Shown here in pieces: positions 62,868 to 64,000 of a stretch of 64,000 bases of DNA. A model generated the notes under the pieces. That model saw only the letters and a program-made list of their open reading frames with translations, did no database searches and was not told the origin of the DNA. The position numbers and the translations under genes were made by a program. Location of the stretch: positions 3,462,501-3,526,500 of the forward strand of contig NZ_CP155618.1 in NCBI RefSeq assembly GCF_031128465.2, read 5' to 3'. The first letter of the stretch is position 1; the number at the start of each line of letters is the position of its first letter. The DNA comes from Mariniflexile litorale. GTDB lineage: Bacteria; Bacteroidota; Bacteroidia; Flavobacteriales; Flavobacteriaceae.

Positions 62868-64000
62868 CTAAAATATAATATGTTGATAGGCTCCAATATC
62901 GGGAGCAGTCGTTCTACTAACATTTAAAATATCAAATGGTACTTGTGTAGCAAATATTGACAAGCCTTTGTTTACAGCAGCAGAATTTTCACCAATATTA
63001 AGCCTGTTTTTACTAGGATTCATAAAATCTGGATCTTTATTAAAAATGTTACCTTCATAATGATTGGTGTTATTTAAATCATAATTAGCACCCGTGAAAC
63101 TGTTATTGCTATTTTGAAAACGTATGAGGCAATTGGTGAATTTGAAATTAAAAACCACGGTATTGTCTTCAACCTCATCTATCAAGATTTCCGGATTATC
63201 GTTTCCATAAATAATGCAATTATTAAAATGGGCTTGGGTTAAATCGGTTATAAAAGTTGTGCCATCTTCGTCTGTCATAAAATTATTCAATAAAACAGCA
63301 GGGAATTGCCTAGAGCCGTTCCAATAGTTGGCAATAGTACAATGCGTAAAATTATATTTCCCGCCAAAAACACCTGCAAACGATGATTGACCACTATTAT
63401 TAATCACTACATTTTCACCAGTAATAGAGGTATTTCTTCCCATGACACCAAAATTACTAGAGTTGTAAATTTGTGAATTGATAATTTTTAATTTTTCAGT
63501 AGCGGCATCAGGGTTACCCTCGCATAAAATACCTACTGTACTATTTTTTATGGTCGTATAATTTATAGTATTATTCACACTACCATCTAATAACCAAATG
63601 GTACCCCATTGTCCTGGTACGTTGGCCAAGTCGGGTTCCAATCGGTCGCCTTCAAAAATGACTTCGTTCTCTAAAAGTTCCGGATTGCTGCTAACATTTC
63701 CATTAACCTGTAATGAAGCAGCTTCGGTAACAATCAGTCCTGAATTATCATGAAAATGTATACGAGCCCCCGCATTAATAGTTAAGGTTTGTCCATTGGG
63801 TACAGCAGCATAACCATAAATAACATAAGGTTTTTCGTTTGTAAAAGTAAGTTCGTTAGATGATAGTTCGCGACCTTGAATTTCTGTTTCTAATATTTCA
63901 CCACCCACATTAAGTGAAAGCGTTTCTATTACTTTGGTGGTATTATCTCTATTAGGATATATAAAAATGGCATCTTGCACTAAAGTAACCAACTCTACTT
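62868..64000 (-). CDS. Right-handed beta-helix surface protein (5' end outside window)
   Basis: The frame is open to the right edge (the sequence before VTLVQDAIFIYPNRDNTTKV continues in frame), so the N terminus and any signal peptide are missing; 377 codons are visible. After a short beta segment (TFTNEKPYVIYGYAAVPNGQ, LTINAGARIHFHDNSGLIVT), pectate-lyase-like beta-helix rungs follow (NYTTIKNSTVGILCEGN, IINSQIYNSSNFGVMGRNTS, INNSGQSSFAGVFGGKYNFT, FNNCIIYGNDNPEILI). The end is the common KDPDFMNPSKNRLNIGENSA, APDIGAYQ tail. Such proteins in this family are usually exported lipoproteins. The ligand is unknown. Confidence 0.88.
   Translation of the reverse strand, partial: VELVTLVQDAIFIYPNRDNTTKVIETLSLNVGGEILETEIQGRELSSNELTFTNEKPYVIYGYAAVPNGQTLTINAGARIHFHDNSGLIVTEAASLQVNGNVSSNPELLENEVIFEGDRLEPDLANVPGQWGTIWLLDGSVNNTINYTTIKNSTVGILCEGNPDAATEKLKIINSQIYNSSNFGVMGRNTSITGENVVINNSGQSSFAGVFGGKYNFTHCTIANYWNGSRQFPAVLLNNFMTDEDGTTFITDLTQAHFNNCIIYGNDNPEILIDEVEDNTVVFNFKFTNCLIRFQNSNNSFTGANYDLNNTNHYEGNIFNKDPDFMNPSKNRLNIGENSAAVNKGLSIFATQVPFDILNVSRTTAPDIGAYQHIIF

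Overview
The window looks like chromosomal DNA of a marine-type member of the Flavobacteriaceae (Bacteroidota). The base composition is AT-rich. It carries a SusC/SusD pair, two proteins with the type B C-terminal sorting signal of the type IX secretion system (T9SS), a PorP/SprF partner, promoters of the Bacteroidota type (TTG, 17-23 bases, TAnnTTTG), and the short GC-rich intergenic repeats common in these genomes. I saw no tRNA, rRNA, CRISPR array, transposase or phage gene. The genus cannot be fixed by reading alone.

Layout. (1) 1-10 kb: a minus-strand nutrient-uptake operon (SusC receptor, SusD lipoprotein, then a large FG-GAP/ASPIC lipoprotein cut by the left edge), with a Gfo/Idh/MocA oxidoreductase read divergently. 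(2) 9.7-10.4 kb: a block of intergenic repeats. (3) 10.5-16.4 kb: CDGSH Fe-S protein, a T9SS cargo protein, topoisomerase III and a short rRNA pseudouridine synthase. (4) 16.6-25.3 kb: an ECF sigma factor with a small membrane protein, a frameshifted TonB-dependent receptor, a TonB protein, and a LytS/LytTR-type two-component system with an added 2TM-domain protein. (5) 25.3-35.6 kb: two neighbouring TetR-headed arrays of small-molecule enzymes (metallo-beta-lactamase fold, alpha/beta hydrolase, short-chain dehydrogenase, haloacid dehalogenase, DsbA-like, AhpD-like, DoxX-like). Between them lies a decayed Crp-SDR hybrid pseudogene. Each TetR gene has matching palindromes before itself and before the next gene. 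(6) 35.9-52.6 kb: mostly housekeeping and transport genes (GNAT/nitrilase fusion, lpxD, LETM1-like protein, ClC channel, GltP-type symporter, sulfurtransferase, EamA permease, MutS2, MiaE, RecG), broken by 1.3 kb without an intact gene that holds the first 44 codons of a lost Rhs/YD-type secreted protein. (7) 52.7-64 kb: an M1 aminopeptidase, a PorP/SprF plus giant PKD/SprB-repeat adhesin operon, tandem patatin-like lipases, and a beta-helix protein cut by the right edge.

The best candidates for something new are the two TetR arrays with their self-operators, one of which appears to drive a leaderless regulator mRNA, and the nested repeat family in which one element sits at the same internal position of another at two loci. 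I see no clear new defence or mobile system.
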